A stretch of 64,000 nucleotides of DNA from Butyrivibrio sp. M55 (GTDB lineage: Bacteria > Bacillota > Clostridia > Lachnospirales > Lachnospiraceae): positions 186,001 to 250,000 of the forward strand of contig NZ_FPCD01000001.1 of assembly GCF_900116865.1 (NCBI RefSeq), given 5' to 3'. Shown here one piece after another: positions 51,860 to 59,590 of this stretch. The translations under genes were made by a program, and so were the position numbers. Each line of letters opens with the position of its first letter. The stretch's first letter is position 1. The notes beneath the pieces were generated by a model. It saw only the letters and a program-made list of their open reading frames with translations, was not told the origin of the DNA and searched no databases.

Positions 51860-52588
51860 ATGAATAAATTACGTCTTAAATTTTCCAAAAACGGCCCGAT
51901 CAAATTTATCGGCCATCTCGATGTTATGAGGTACTTTCAGAAGGCTATCAGAAGAGCTGAGGTTGACATCAAGTATTCTGAAGGATTCAGCCCGCATCAG
52001 ATCATATCTTTTGCCCAGCCTCTCAGTGTAGGCGCGACAAGCGACGGTGAATACATGGATATTTCCGTAAATAGCATGGTAAGTGCCGAAGATGTCATGA
52101 ACAGATTAAACTCTGTCATGAACGAGGGAATCGAGATCATCGCTATAAGAGAGCTCTCGGATAACGATGAGAAGGCGATGACCGCTGCATATGCCGCAAA
52201 ATACAGAATCTCATTCAGAGAGAAATTCATGCCTACATATGACTGGATTGAGAAATTCAGGGAATATCTGGCACTTGATAAACTTCCTGCCATGAAGAAG
52301 ACCAAAAAGGGCGAAAAAGAAATTGATATGAAGCCTTTGATATTTGATTTTTCTTTTAACAAGGAAGAAGGATACATTGAGCTCTTGCTCAGCATGAGCA
52401 GTAGCGCAACTTTAAAACCTGCGCTTTTGTTACAGGGCTTTTTTGACCATATCAAAGAGGAACTTGCTCCTCACGCCATGGCTATACACAGGCTCGATAT
52501 CTACAGATATGTTGAGAATGACGGAAAATCTTATATTGAGCCATTTATAACAGATGATATCCAAAAGAGGTTTTATTTAAATGTCTGA
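51860..52588 (+). CDS. Radical SAM-associated protein (TIGR03936 / DUF2344-like)
   Basis: The 242-residue protein begins with the family motif LRLKFSKNGPIKFIGHLDVMR split as LRLKFSKNG and PIKFIGHLDVMRYFQKAIRR, then YSEGFSPHQIISFAQPLSVG. It is always found next to, or fused with, the preceding radical SAM gene and is presumed its partner. No enzyme motif of its own is seen. It begins 9 bases after that gene and overlaps rng by eight bases. Confidence 0.85.
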   Translation: MNKLRLKFSKNGPIKFIGHLDVMRYFQKAIRRAEVDIKYSEGFSPHQIISFAQPLSVGATSDGEYMDISVNSMVSAEDVMNRLNSVMNEGIEIIAIRELSDNDEKAMTAAYAAKYRISFREKFMPTYDWIEKFREYLALDKLPAMKKTKKGEKEIDMKPLIFDFSFNKEEGYIELLLSMSSSATLKPALLLQGFFDHIKEELAPHAMAIHRLDIYRYVENDGKSYIEPFITDDIQKRFYLNV

Positions 52589-53753
52589 GATCATAGTTTC
52601 CGAATATTTAAATACGCCGGTCGTTACTGCGTTTATAGGTAACAAGATGGAGTTTCTTTCTTTTGTAAGAGAGAACGAACTTGGAAACATATATGTCGCA
52701 AAAGTCGATCATATAGTTAAAAATATCGGCGCAGCTTTTGTGAGGTACGATAAGGACAAGACCGGATATCTGCCGCTCAAAAACATAACAGGCGCTTGCG
52801 TTATAGGCCGCACATTTGGAAGCGATGATACCCTGAAAAACGGCGACGACGTTATTGTTCAGGTTGAATCTGAGGCTATAAAGACCAAGAAGACCAAACT
52901 TACGACAAATCTTTCCGTTTCGGATGATTATGTTGCCGTTACCCTCGGAAAATACGGCGTCGGTTCATCAATAAAGTTATCCGACAATATCAGGGCACTT
53001 CTTTCCGATAAGATAAAGGCTGATTATGAAACCATAATGGATGAGTACCGCGAGAAGCTTTCGGATATGACGGCCGGAATCATCATAAGAACGAAGTCTT
53101 CCGAAATAGCTGAGGAAGAAGCATGTGATGTGATTGAAGCTTCGTTTAGGGCTTGCCTTGATAAACTTGCGGATATTCTTTCAGAAGGAAGAAACAGAAC
53201 GCTTTACAGCTGCATCCACAGATCCGATAGCGGAAGTACCGAGCAGCTCATAGAAAATGCCGGAGCATTTCTTAAAATCAGAGGCGAAACCGAATTCTCT
53301 GTTATAGAAGATACGGGCATTCATGGGATAAAGTCGGCGATTGAAGATCTGAAACACCGCAAAGTCTGGCTTAAGAGCGGTGCATATATCATAATCGAGC
53401 AGCTTGAAAGCTTTAATGCAATCGATGTAAATACAGGTAAGGCCATTAAAGGAAAAGATGACATTGCCTTTAAGGTAAACCTTGAAGCGGTAAATGAAAT
53501 ATTCAGGCAGATTCGCCTTAGGAATCTCACAGGTATGATCCTTATCGATTTCATCAATATGGACGATGAGGAAAAATACGAAGAATTGATACATAAAGTT
53601 AAAGCCTTTTGCAAATATGAGCAGGTACATACTGTTTTCATAGATGTGACAGGGCTTGGCATTATGGAGCTCACCCGAAACAAAAACGATAAAACGTTAA
53701 AAGAAATATTGAAGGATGTCGAAAAAGCTGTTGACAACAGTATTTATCAGTGA
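52581..53753 (+). CDS. rng: Ribonuclease E/G family endoribonuclease, short form
   Basis: The 390-residue protein has the S1 domain (GNIYVAKVDHIVKNIGAAFV, GYLPLKN) and the catalytic DNase I-like domain. The two metal-binding Asp residues are present in FNAIDVNTGKAI and GMILIDFINMD, so it should be active on 5'-monophosphorylated RNA. It stops at about the point where RNase E/G proteins have the CPxCxG zinc link; no such motif is visible, so the usual zinc-linked tetramer is not expected. It is the last gene before the rplU promoter, which lies inside its final codons. Confidence 0.87.
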   Translation: MSEIIVSEYLNTPVVTAFIGNKMEFLSFVRENELGNIYVAKVDHIVKNIGAAFVRYDKDKTGYLPLKNITGACVIGRTFGSDDTLKNGDDVIVQVESEAIKTKKTKLTTNLSVSDDYVAVTLGKYGVGSSIKLSDNIRALLSDKIKADYETIMDEYREKLSDMTAGIIIRTKSSEIAEEEACDVIEASFRACLDKLADILSEGRNRTLYSCIHRSDSGSTEQLIENAGAFLKIRGETEFSVIEDTGIHGIKSAIEDLKHRKVWLKSGAYIIIEQLESFNAIDVNTGKAIKGKDDIAFKVNLEAVNEIFRQIRLRNLTGMILIDFINMDDEEKYEELIHKVKAFCKYEQVHTVFIDVTGLGIMELTRNKNDKTLKEILKDVEKAVDNSIYQ

Positions 53754-53759
53754 TATTAT
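53731..53759 (+). promoter_or_regulatory. Strong promoter of the rplU operon
   Basis: TTGACA (53731-53736) and TATTAT (53754-53759) are 17 bases apart with TG-A before the -10. It lies at the very end of rng and matches consensus better than almost any other in the window. Transcription would start near 53766. Confidence 0.75.
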
Positions 53760-53765
53760 ATCTTA

Positions 53766-53825
53766 GTATGCCGCATAACTAGGCTTAAGTGGTTTTATCC
53801 CGCCAAAGTTAGCGAGTTTTTTGAA
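53766..53825 (+). ncRNA. L21 leader-like RNA upstream of rplU
   Basis: About 70 untranslated bases between the predicted start and the rplU ribosome site contain short pairable segments (TGCCGC, CCCGCCAAAG, TTAGCGAG). Firmicutes rplU operons carry a structured L21 leader that is thought to bind L21. Position and size fit, but the match to the family was not computed. Confidence 0.4.
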
Positions 53826-53839
53826 GAAGGAGGTAACTT

Positions 53840-54148
53840 ATGTACGCAATTATTGTAACTGGTGGAAAGCAGTACAAAGTTTCCGAGGGTGATGAGATCA
53901 AGGTAGAGAAGCTTGATGTAGAGCCCGGAAAAGAAGTAACATTTGACAATGTTATTGCAGTAAATGATGACAAGGCACTTAAGGTTGCCGGCGATGTTAG
54001 CGGAGCTAAGGTTAGCGGAACAGTTGTTGAGCAGGGCCGTGCTAAGAAGGTTGTTGTTTACAAGTACAAGAGAAAGACTGGCTATCACAAGAAGAATGGT
54101 CACAGACAGCCTTTCACACTTGTTAAGATTAACAAGATCACTATGTAA
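53840..54148 (+). CDS. rplU: 50S ribosomal protein L21
   Basis: The 102-residue protein has the L21 start YAIIVTGGKQYKVSEGDEI, VEPGKEVTFDNV and the basic end KKNGHRQPFTLVKINKI. GGAGG is just upstream. First gene of the rplU-prp-rpmA unit. Confidence 0.97.
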   Translation: MYAIIVTGGKQYKVSEGDEIKVEKLDVEPGKEVTFDNVIAVNDDKALKVAGDVSGAKVSGTVVEQGRAKKVVVYKYKRKTGYHKKNGHRQPFTLVKINKITM

Positions 54149-54168
54149 TTTATTTACAAAGCGGAATA

Positions 54169-54498
54169 ATGACTACTATTACGATTACCAAATCTTTGGC
54201 AGATTCATATAAGAGAATTGAGTGTAGCGGGCATGCAGGTTTTGCCGACAGCGGTGAAGATATTGTGTGTGCTGCGATATCTGTTCTTACGATAAATCTT
54301 ATCAATTCACTTGAGAGATTTACCGGGGATAGATTTACTTGTGATCAGAACGAGGATGATGGGTACATTTCAATCTCATTTGAACAAGAACCTTCAAGGG
54401 ACGCGGATTTACTTCTCAAATCCTTTGAGCTTGGCGTTAATAGTATATTCCGAGAGTACGGTAAGAGATTTTTGAACATTAAATTTAGGAGGGAATAA
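54169..54498 (+). CDS. prp: Ribosomal-processing cysteine protease Prp
   Basis: Prp removes the N-terminal extension of L27, which is needed for ribosome assembly in Firmicutes. The 109-residue protein has the catalytic pair in GHAGFADSGEDIVCAAISVL: His in SGHAGF (near residue 21) and Cys in DIVCAA (near residue 33). It lies between rplU and rpmA as in other Firmicutes, and its substrate is present directly downstream. The ribosome site is weak, which fits low expression between two ribosomal genes. Confidence 0.93.
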   Translation: MTTITITKSLADSYKRIECSGHAGFADSGEDIVCAAISVLTINLINSLERFTGDRFTCDQNEDDGYISISFEQEPSRDADLLLKSFELGVNSIFREYGKRFLNIKFRRE

Positions 54499-54501
54499 GT
54501 C

Positions 54502-54789
54502 ATGTTGAATATGAACCTTCAATTTTTTGCTCATAAGAAGGGTGTTGGATCAACCAAGAACGGTAGAGATTCAGAATCCAAGAGACTTGGAGCAAAAAGA
54601 GCTGACGGACAGTTCGTTAAGGCCGGTAATATTTTATACAGACAGCGTGGAACACACATTCATCCCGGTGTAAATGTTGGAATCGGTAGCGATGACACAT
54701 TATACGCACTTGTTGATGGTGTTCTTAGATTTGAGCGCAAGGGCAGAGATAAAAAGCAGGCTAGCGTTCATCCTGTAGAGAATAAGTAA
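54502..54789 (+). CDS. rpmA: 50S ribosomal protein L27 with cleavable N-terminus
   Basis: The 95-residue protein begins with the Firmicutes extension ending NLQFFA before HKKG; Prp should cut after Ala10 so that the mature N-terminus reaches the peptidyl transferase centre. The core [18 protein letters not shown] and [14 protein letters not shown] are typical L27. AGGAGG is upstream. A terminator-like hairpin follows, which may reduce readthrough to obgE. Confidence 0.97.
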   Translation: MLNMNLQFFAHKKGVGSTKNGRDSESKRLGAKRADGQFVKAGNILYRQRGTHIHPGVNVGIGSDDTLYALVDGVLRFERKGRDKKQASVHPVENK

Positions 54790-54800
54790 TTTAACTAAAC

Positions 54801-54836
54801 GGGCTTCAAACTAAAATGTTTGAAGCCCATATTTTT
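54801..54836 (+). terminator. Terminator/attenuator between rpmA and obgE
   Basis: GGGCTTCAAAC (54801-54811) pairs perfectly with GTTTGAAGCCC (54818-54828), followed by ATATTTTT. The obgE ribosome site starts only 20 bases later, so partial termination is likely. Confidence 0.8.
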
Positions 54837-54870
54837 AATCTATGGAATTTTATCCGAAAGGAATTTGATT

Positions 54871-56229
54871 ATGCCGGTATTTGTAGATAAAGCAAAAATC
54901 TTTATACAAAGCGGAAAAGGCGGAGACGGACACGTTTCGTTTCGAAGAGAGAAATATGTGCCTAACGGCGGTCCCGATGGCGGTGACGGCGGAAAAGGCG
55001 GAGATATAATTTTTGTCGTTGATGAAGGAATCAATACGCTTGCAGACTTTCATTACGGCGGTAAATATAAAGCACAAAACGGTCAGGACGGAAACAAGAG
55101 ACGTTGCCACGGTAAAAATGGCGAGGATTTATATATAAAAGTTCCCGAAGGAACAGTTATTAAAGAGGCAAATACAGGAAAAGTAATTGCCGATATGAGC
55201 GGCGAAAACAAGAAAGTTGTCGTATTAAAAGGCGGTAGAGGCGGAAACGGTAACATGCACTATGCAACTTCCACCATGCAGGCTCCAAAATACGCTCAGC
55301 CAGGTCAGCCGGCACTTATGCTTGAAGTAATGCTTGAGCTTAAGGTTATTGCTGACGTAGGACTTGTAGGATTCCCTAACGTCGGTAAATCAACTTTTTT
55401 GTCTAAGGTATCAAATGCAAAGCCCAAGATAGCGAATTATCATTTCACCACATTGTCACCGATGCTCGGTGTTGTCGATCTTTCTGATGCAAGAGGCTTT
55501 GTTGTTGCAGATATTCCCGGACTTATTGAGGGAGCTTCGGAAGGACTGGGACTAGGACACGAGTTTTTGAGACATATCGAACGTACAAGGATGATGATTC
55601 ATGTTGTAGATGCTGCTTCAACTGAAGGCCGTGATCCAATGGAAGATATTGAAGCGATAAATGCTGAGCTTAAGAACTACAACGCCGATATATCAAGCAA
55701 GCCTCAGGTAATTGCCGCAAACAAAATCGATATGCTTCCCGATGGAGAAGATTCTGACATTATTAAGAAGATAAGGGATAAGTACGAGCCTCTCGGAGTT
55801 AAGGTTTTTGCCACATCGACCCTAACTGGAAAAGGCATTAAGGAACTGCTATACTATGTAAGTAGGACCCTTGATGAACTTCCAAAAGATGCTGTTGTAT
55901 TCGAGCAGGAATTTTTCCCTGAGACTATGGCCCGTGATACGGATGAAGCATTTACGGTAACATATGATAGCGATGAAAAAGAATTTGTCATTGAAGGACC
56001 TAAGATTGAGAAGATGCTTGGTTACACCAACCTTGAATCCGAAAAGGGATTTGCATTCTTCCAGAACTTCCTCAAGGACAACGGAATTCTTGATGAGCTC
56101 GAGAAACTCCATATTAACGAAGGTGATACCGTCAGAATGTACGGATACAGCTTTGAATACTATCGCAATGCAGATACTGTTCCTGCGAACGATACAGATG
56201 AATATGATGATGAAGAGGATGAAACATAA
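54871..56229 (+). CDS. obgE: GTPase Obg (CgtA)
   Basis: Obg is an essential GTPase in late 50S assembly and stress signalling. The 452-residue protein has the Gly-rich Obg fold (GKGGDGHVSFRREKYVPNGG and GGDGGKGGDI), the G domain (GFPNVGKSTFLSKVS, the switch HFTTLSP, DIPGLIEGASEGLGLGHEFL, NKID) and the C-terminal OCT domain (from about residue 355). The tail is acidic. The ATG at 54871 follows AAAGGAA; upstream in-frame codons lie in the terminator. It overlaps yhbY by one base. Confidence 0.96.
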   Translation: MPVFVDKAKIFIQSGKGGDGHVSFRREKYVPNGGPDGGDGGKGGDIIFVVDEGINTLADFHYGGKYKAQNGQDGNKRRCHGKNGEDLYIKVPEGTVIKEANTGKVIADMSGENKKVVVLKGGRGGNGNMHYATSTMQAPKYAQPGQPALMLEVMLELKVIADVGLVGFPNVGKSTFLSKVSNAKPKIANYHFTTLSPMLGVVDLSDARGFVVADIPGLIEGASEGLGLGHEFLRHIERTRMMIHVVDAASTEGRDPMEDIEAINAELKNYNADISSKPQVIAANKIDMLPDGEDSDIIKKIRDKYEPLGVKVFATSTLTGKGIKELLYYVSRTLDELPKDAVVFEQEFFPETMARDTDEAFTVTYDSDEKEFVIEGPKIEKMLGYTNLESEKGFAFFQNFLKDNGILDELEKLHINEGDTVRMYGYSFEYYRNADTVPANDTDEYDDEEDET

Positions 56230-56543
56230 TGACTTTGACAAGTAAACAAAGAGCATATTTAAAGAGCCTTGCGGCTGACCTTGATCCTGTTTTTCAGATA
56301 GGAAAGTCAACCGTGACTCCCGAAATAATAGATGCTATTGCTGAAACATTCAATACACACGAGCTTGTAAAGATTACAGTTTTGAAGAACTGCATGGATG
56401 ACGTGTCAAATGTTGCGATAATGGTTTCAGAAAGAACACGTTCGGATCTTGTACAGGTTATCGGAAGAAAATTTGTTTTATACAAGCCTTTCAAGGATGA
56501 ACCAAAGATTGTTTTACCTAGAACCAAGAAGGCTGTAAATTGA
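56229..56543 (+). CDS. yhbY: CRM-domain RNA-binding protein (YhbY)
   Basis: The 104-residue protein is a single CRM domain: LTSKQRAYLKSLAADLDPVF, QIGKSTVTPEIIDAI and the RNA-binding loop near VIGRKFVLYKP (GxxG-type). YhbY binds pre-50S particles and lies next to obgE in many Firmicutes. It starts in the obgE stop (TAATG). Confidence 0.93.
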   Translation: MTLTSKQRAYLKSLAADLDPVFQIGKSTVTPEIIDAIAETFNTHELVKITVLKNCMDDVSNVAIMVSERTRSDLVQVIGRKFVLYKPFKDEPKIVLPRTKKAVN

Positions 56544-56571
56544 TATTTTTTATCATTACGGAGGCACTCTT

Positions 56572-57180
56572 ATGGCTAGCAGAAAGATCGGTATTCTTAT
56601 TGGAAATTTTGATCCCATTCACTACGGACATCTTCTTTTGGGAGAAGCCGCGAGGGAGCAATATGGTTTGGACAGAGTAATTTTTATTCCCGAAAAACTT
56701 GCTCATCTTATGAAGGGCAATAATTTATCATCAGGCGATATCAGATATAACATGGTCAAGATGGCAATCAAAGACAATCCGTATTTTACATGTTCAAGAA
56801 TTGAGATTGATAAGCCCAAAGGAACCTACACATATGATGTGATCAAGGAATTAAAAGGAATGTATCCCGGCGATGAATTGTATCTGATACTGGGCGGAGA
56901 CGCCGTCGTCGATATAGAGACCTGGTATAATTCAAAAGAACTTTTGCAGTCATGCACCATTTTAGCTGCCGTAAGAGACAATCACGATGTGGCTGCACTT
57001 GATAATGTGAGAAGAAAGCTGCTTAAACAATACGATGTTGATATTCAGCTTCTTACTTTTAACAGAGTGGACATTTCGTCTCAGGAGATCAGAAAAAGAG
57101 TGCGAACGGGCAGAAGCATTAAATATATGGTTCCAAAAGAGTGTATAGAGTTTATTTGTTTAAAAGGATTATATAAATGA
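56572..57180 (+). CDS. nadD: Nicotinate-nucleotide adenylyltransferase
   Basis: NadD makes deamido-NAD from nicotinate mononucleotide and ATP. The 202-residue protein has the nucleotidyltransferase motif GNFDPIHYGHLLLGE (residues 10-24), LILGGDAVVDIETWYNS, and the C-terminal SSQEIRKRVRTG with KYMVPKECIEFI. GGAGG precedes the ATG. It overlaps yqeK by four bases. Confidence 0.95.
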   Translation: MASRKIGILIGNFDPIHYGHLLLGEAAREQYGLDRVIFIPEKLAHLMKGNNLSSGDIRYNMVKMAIKDNPYFTCSRIEIDKPKGTYTYDVIKELKGMYPGDELYLILGGDAVVDIETWYNSKELLQSCTILAAVRDNHDVAALDNVRRKLLKQYDVDIQLLTFNRVDISSQEIRKRVRTGRSIKYMVPKECIEFICLKGLYK

Positions 57181-57758
57181 AGACCTTGGAAATTACTCAG
57201 AAGCTTAGAAAAGAACTCGAAAAGGAATTAAAGCCCGACAGATACGACCACACATTGGGAGTTGCCTATACAAGCGCATCTCTTGCGATGGTACACGGTG
57301 CAAATGTTGAGAAGGCACTTATAGCAGGATTTTTGCATGATTGCGCCAAATGCCTGTCTCACGAGGAACAGCTTAGTATATGTGAAAAAAACAATATAGA
57401 AGTCACCGATGTTGAAAGAAGGAATCATTCACTTCTTCATGCAAAGGCTGGAATCTATATAGCAAGCACCAAATATGAAGTTCGCGATCCCGAGATATTA
57501 AATGCAATAAGATATCATACAACAGGAAGGGAAAATATGTCTCTTCTTGAAAAAATCGTATATATCGCGGATTTCATAGAGCCAAACAGAAAGCCTTTAG
57601 ATGATATGAATATAATCAGAAAAGAAGCTTTTGAATACTTAGACAAGTGTCTTGCGCATATATTGCATAATTCGATCATTTATTTAAGGACCATAGGTAA
57701 AGAGTGCGATGATACCACCATGAAAGCTTATGAGTTCTATAAGAAATACTATAATTAA
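57177..57758 (+). CDS. yqeK: YqeK-type HD-domain hydrolase (symmetrical Ap4A hydrolase family)
   Basis: The 193-residue HD-domain protein has the metal-binding pattern His (DHTLGVAYTS), His-Asp (FLHDCAKCL), His (HSLLHAKAG), His (RYHTTGRE) and Asp (IADFIEPNR). Family members in Firmicutes hydrolyse diadenosine tetraphosphate. It overlaps nadD by four bases, a conserved arrangement. Confidence 0.92.
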   Translation: MKTLEITQKLRKELEKELKPDRYDHTLGVAYTSASLAMVHGANVEKALIAGFLHDCAKCLSHEEQLSICEKNNIEVTDVERRNHSLLHAKAGIYIASTKYEVRDPEILNAIRYHTTGRENMSLLEKIVYIADFIEPNRKPLDDMNIIRKEAFEYLDKCLAHILHNSIIYLRTIGKECDDTTMKAYEFYKKYYN

Positions 57759-57771
57759 GAACGAGGTGAAT

Positions 57772-58134
57772 ATGTCAGATATTGAGAACTCAAAGAAAAT
57801 GGCTTTGATGGCGATGGAAGCATTGGAAGACAGAAAAGGAATTGATGTTCACGCCATTGATATAAGCGAAATTTCTACACTTGCAGATTACTTTATCATT
57901 GCAAACGGAACCAACTCAAGCCAGGTTCAGGCAATGGCAGACAGCGTTCAGGATGCTCTCGGAAGAGCAGGATTCCTCACAAAGAACGTTGAGGGCTATG
58001 AATCAGCCAATTGGATCCTTCTTGATTTCGGCGATATTATTGTTCATGTTTTTGACAGCGAGAACAGAGTATTCTACGATCTTGAGAGAATATGGCGCGA
58101 TGGAAAGCCGATAGAGAAAGACAGTCTTAACTGA
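57772..58134 (+). CDS. rsfS: Ribosomal silencing factor RsfS
   Basis: RsfS binds L14 on the 50S subunit and blocks subunit joining when nutrients are short. The 120-residue protein has the family motif GIDVHAIDISEISTLADYFI and ANGTNSSQVQAMADSV, ending WILLDFGDIIVHVFDSENR and FYDLERIW. The ATG at 57772 follows an ACGAGGTG ribosome site; an upstream in-frame ATG at 57730 lies in yqeK. It closes the rplU-to-rsfS string. Confidence 0.95.
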   Translation: MSDIENSKKMALMAMEALEDRKGIDVHAIDISEISTLADYFIIANGTNSSQVQAMADSVQDALGRAGFLTKNVEGYESANWILLDFGDIIVHVFDSENRVFYDLERIWRDGKPIEKDSLN

Positions 58135-58159
58135 TCATTCTAATTTAACAGCGAAATAA

Positions 58160-58200
58160 AACGGTCGGACTGATTCTGATATGAATCAAACCGACCGTTA
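58160..58200 (+). terminator. Bidirectional terminator between rsfS and lexA
   Basis: AACGGTCGG (58160-58168) pairs with CCGACCGTT (58191-58199), enclosing an inner hairpin (GATTC/GAATC). T-rich sequence follows on both strands. Confidence 0.8.
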
Positions 58201-58221
58201 TTTATATACTTTTTTATTATT

Positions 58222-58842
58222 TTATCTGTAAAATCTCATTACACCGAATACTTTTCCAAGAATCTTGCAGTCATCAACGATTATAGGATCCATAGTATCG
58301 TTTTCAGGCTGAAGTCTGATGTGATTGTTCTCTTTATAAAAAGTCTTAACGGTAGCGGAATCATCGATAAGAGCTACAACCTGGTCGCCGTTCTTGGCAG
58401 TATTGCATACCTCAACAAAGATCTGATCTCCATTATATATTCCGGCATTGATCATTGAATCGCCTTTTACATTCAGTATAAATGCATCAGAGCCCTTAGG
58501 GCACATTGATGCAGGAATCGGAATATAAGAATCGATATTTTCTTCCGCGAGGATAGGAGTACCTGCAGCAACCTGGCCTACGACAGGAATACTGACAATT
58601 TCCGTCCTTATCATATTGAAACTGTCATCACAGATAGTGATAGCACGCGGCTTGGTGGGGTCGCGCTTTATATATCCCTTTTTCTCCAGATTACCCAGAT
58701 GTGTGAAAACAGAAGATGTTGATTTAAGATTGACCGCAGCGCAGATATCGCGCACTGACGGAGGAAAGCCTTTTGTTAATGTCTCTTCCTTGATATAATC
58801 GAGGATCTTTTCCTGAATTGGTGTAAGTTTGCTCTTGTCCAT
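58222..58842 (-). CDS. lexA: SOS repressor LexA
   Basis: LexA represses DNA-damage genes until RecA filaments stimulate its self-cleavage. The 206-residue protein has an N-terminal winged helix (LTPIQEKILDYIKEE, GFPPSVRDICAAVNLKS), the Ala-Gly cleavage site in VGQVAAGTPI, the catalytic Ser in KGDSMINAG and Lys in ATVKTFYKE. GGAGG precedes the ATG. It is divergent from the yneA-like gene and shares a control region with five LexA boxes. Confidence 0.96.
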   Translation of the reverse strand: MDKSKLTPIQEKILDYIKEETLTKGFPPSVRDICAAVNLKSTSSVFTHLGNLEKKGYIKRDPTKPRAITICDDSFNMIRTEIVSIPVVGQVAAGTPILAEENIDSYIPIPASMCPKGSDAFILNVKGDSMINAGIYNGDQIFVEVCNTAKNGDQVVALIDDSATVKTFYKENNHIRLQPENDTMDPIIVDDCKILGKVFGVMRFYR

Positions 58843-58864
58843 AATAACCTCCTAATCTAATCCA

Positions 58865-58893
58865 AGTATATCATAGGGAAATTCAAAACACAA
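58865..58893 (-). promoter_or_regulatory. Promoter of lexA
   Basis: On the minus strand TTGTGT (58888-58893) and TATACT (58865-58870) are 17 bases apart. The -35 box touches the LexA box at 58891-58904, so LexA should repress its own gene. TTGCGA with TAATAT 18 bases on, farther upstream, is a second possible promoter. Confidence 0.6.
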
Positions 58894-58918
58894 ATATTTG
58901 TTCGCGAAAATATGTTCT
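58891..58918. promoter_or_regulatory. Two abutting LexA (SOS) boxes near the lexA promoter
   Basis: CAAATATTTGTTCG (58891-58904) and CGAAAATATGTTCT (58905-58918) fit the Gram-positive consensus CGAACRNRYGTTYG in most positions and touch without a gap. The first overlaps the -35 box of the predicted lexA promoter. Confidence 0.7.
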
Positions 58919-58926
58919 GTTTTTTC

Positions 58927-58955
58927 TTGACAAGCGAATGTTTGTTCGATATTAT
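58927..58955 (+). promoter_or_regulatory. Promoter of the yneA-like gene
   Basis: TTGACA (58927-58932) and TATTAT (58950-58955) are exactly 17 bases apart. A LexA box fills the spacer and two more lie at and after the predicted start site near 58962, so this promoter should be tightly repressed outside the SOS response. Confidence 0.7.
58935..58948. promoter_or_regulatory. LexA box inside the yneA-like promoter spacer
   Basis: CGAATGTTTGTTCG fits CGAACRNRYGTTYG in all but one position and lies between the -35 and -10 boxes of the divergent gene. Confidence 0.8.
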
Positions 58956-58961
58956 GATAAC

Positions 58962-58989
58962 AGAACGGTTGTTCGCAAATATTTGTTCG
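58962..58989. promoter_or_regulatory. Two abutting LexA boxes downstream of the yneA-like promoter
   Basis: AGAACGGTTGTTCG (58962-58975, perfect GAAC-N4-GTTC core) is followed without a gap by CAAATATTTGTTCG (58976-58989), which is identical to the box at 58891. Together they cover the predicted transcription start. Confidence 0.75.
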
Positions 58990-59012
58990 TATTATACTGA
59001 GAGGTGAAGATT

Positions 59013-59432
59013 ATGAGCGAAGCAATGAGGATAGCAGCAAGTTTATACAATGATCCGAGATATTTCAGTAAGAGTGAGATCAGAATTAGAAATAATAAGA
59101 TAAGACGTAGGAATATTGTCAGAAGACAGTTTGTTATGCTTATGGCTGTCGTATCTGTATTGATTTTCATCATAATGTTTAATTTGTCAACTTTTAATTC
59201 AGATGCACAATCTGATACTTATACACCCGAATATAAATATTACAAGTCAATAACCGTAAATTACGGAGACAGCCTTTGGACAATAGCCGGAGACATGTAT
59301 TCATCCGAGCATTACTATGATATGAATGATTATATTGATGAAGTTTGCAATATTAACAATCTTGCGGATGCATCGGAATTAATTGCCGGAGATTCATTGA
59401 TAGTTCCGTATTATTCAACAGAATTTAAGTAA
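59013..59432 (+). CDS. SOS-controlled LysM membrane protein, YneA-like division inhibitor
   Basis: The 139-residue protein has a basic cytosolic part (residues 1-39), one transmembrane helix (about 40-58) and an extracellular LysM domain (about 79-135: ITVNYGDSLWTIAGDMY to GDSLIVPYYS). In Bacillus, YneA has the same architecture, is encoded divergently from lexA and halts division during DNA damage. Place, layout and five LexA boxes support the same role here, although sequence identity beyond LysM was not computed. The ATG at 59013 follows the ribosome site GAGAGGTGA; GTG 59004 lies inside that site. Confidence 0.8.
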   Translation: MSEAMRIAASLYNDPRYFSKSEIRIRNNKIRRRNIVRRQFVMLMAVVSVLIFIIMFNLSTFNSDAQSDTYTPEYKYYKSITVNYGDSLWTIAGDMYSSEHYYDMNDYIDEVCNINNLADASELIAGDSLIVPYYSTEFK

Positions 59433-59522
59433 AATTTACCAAATTTACAGAAAAATAGTTCAAAAAATTCAAGTTTTATCTGCATGTAAGTTTTTTTTGC
59501 ATTATTTTGTAGCTTTTTCCAC

Positions 59523-59550
59523 TTGAACAAATAGATAAAAAAATGATAAC
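59523..59550 (+). promoter_or_regulatory. Candidate promoter of the carboxypeptidase gene
   Basis: TTGAAC (59523-59528) and GATAAC (59545-59550) are 16 bases apart in an AT-rich spacer of about 150 bases that holds no gene. Confidence 0.35.
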
Positions 59551-59590
59551 ATTTAGTTGTTGTATTTTTTTATAGGGTGGAATTAATAAT

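Noticed and set aside
58993-58998. TATACT as the -10 box of the yneA-like gene
   Set aside because: Transcription would start inside or after the ribosome site, only about 8 bases before the ATG; the TTGACA-17-TATTAT promoter upstream is far better.
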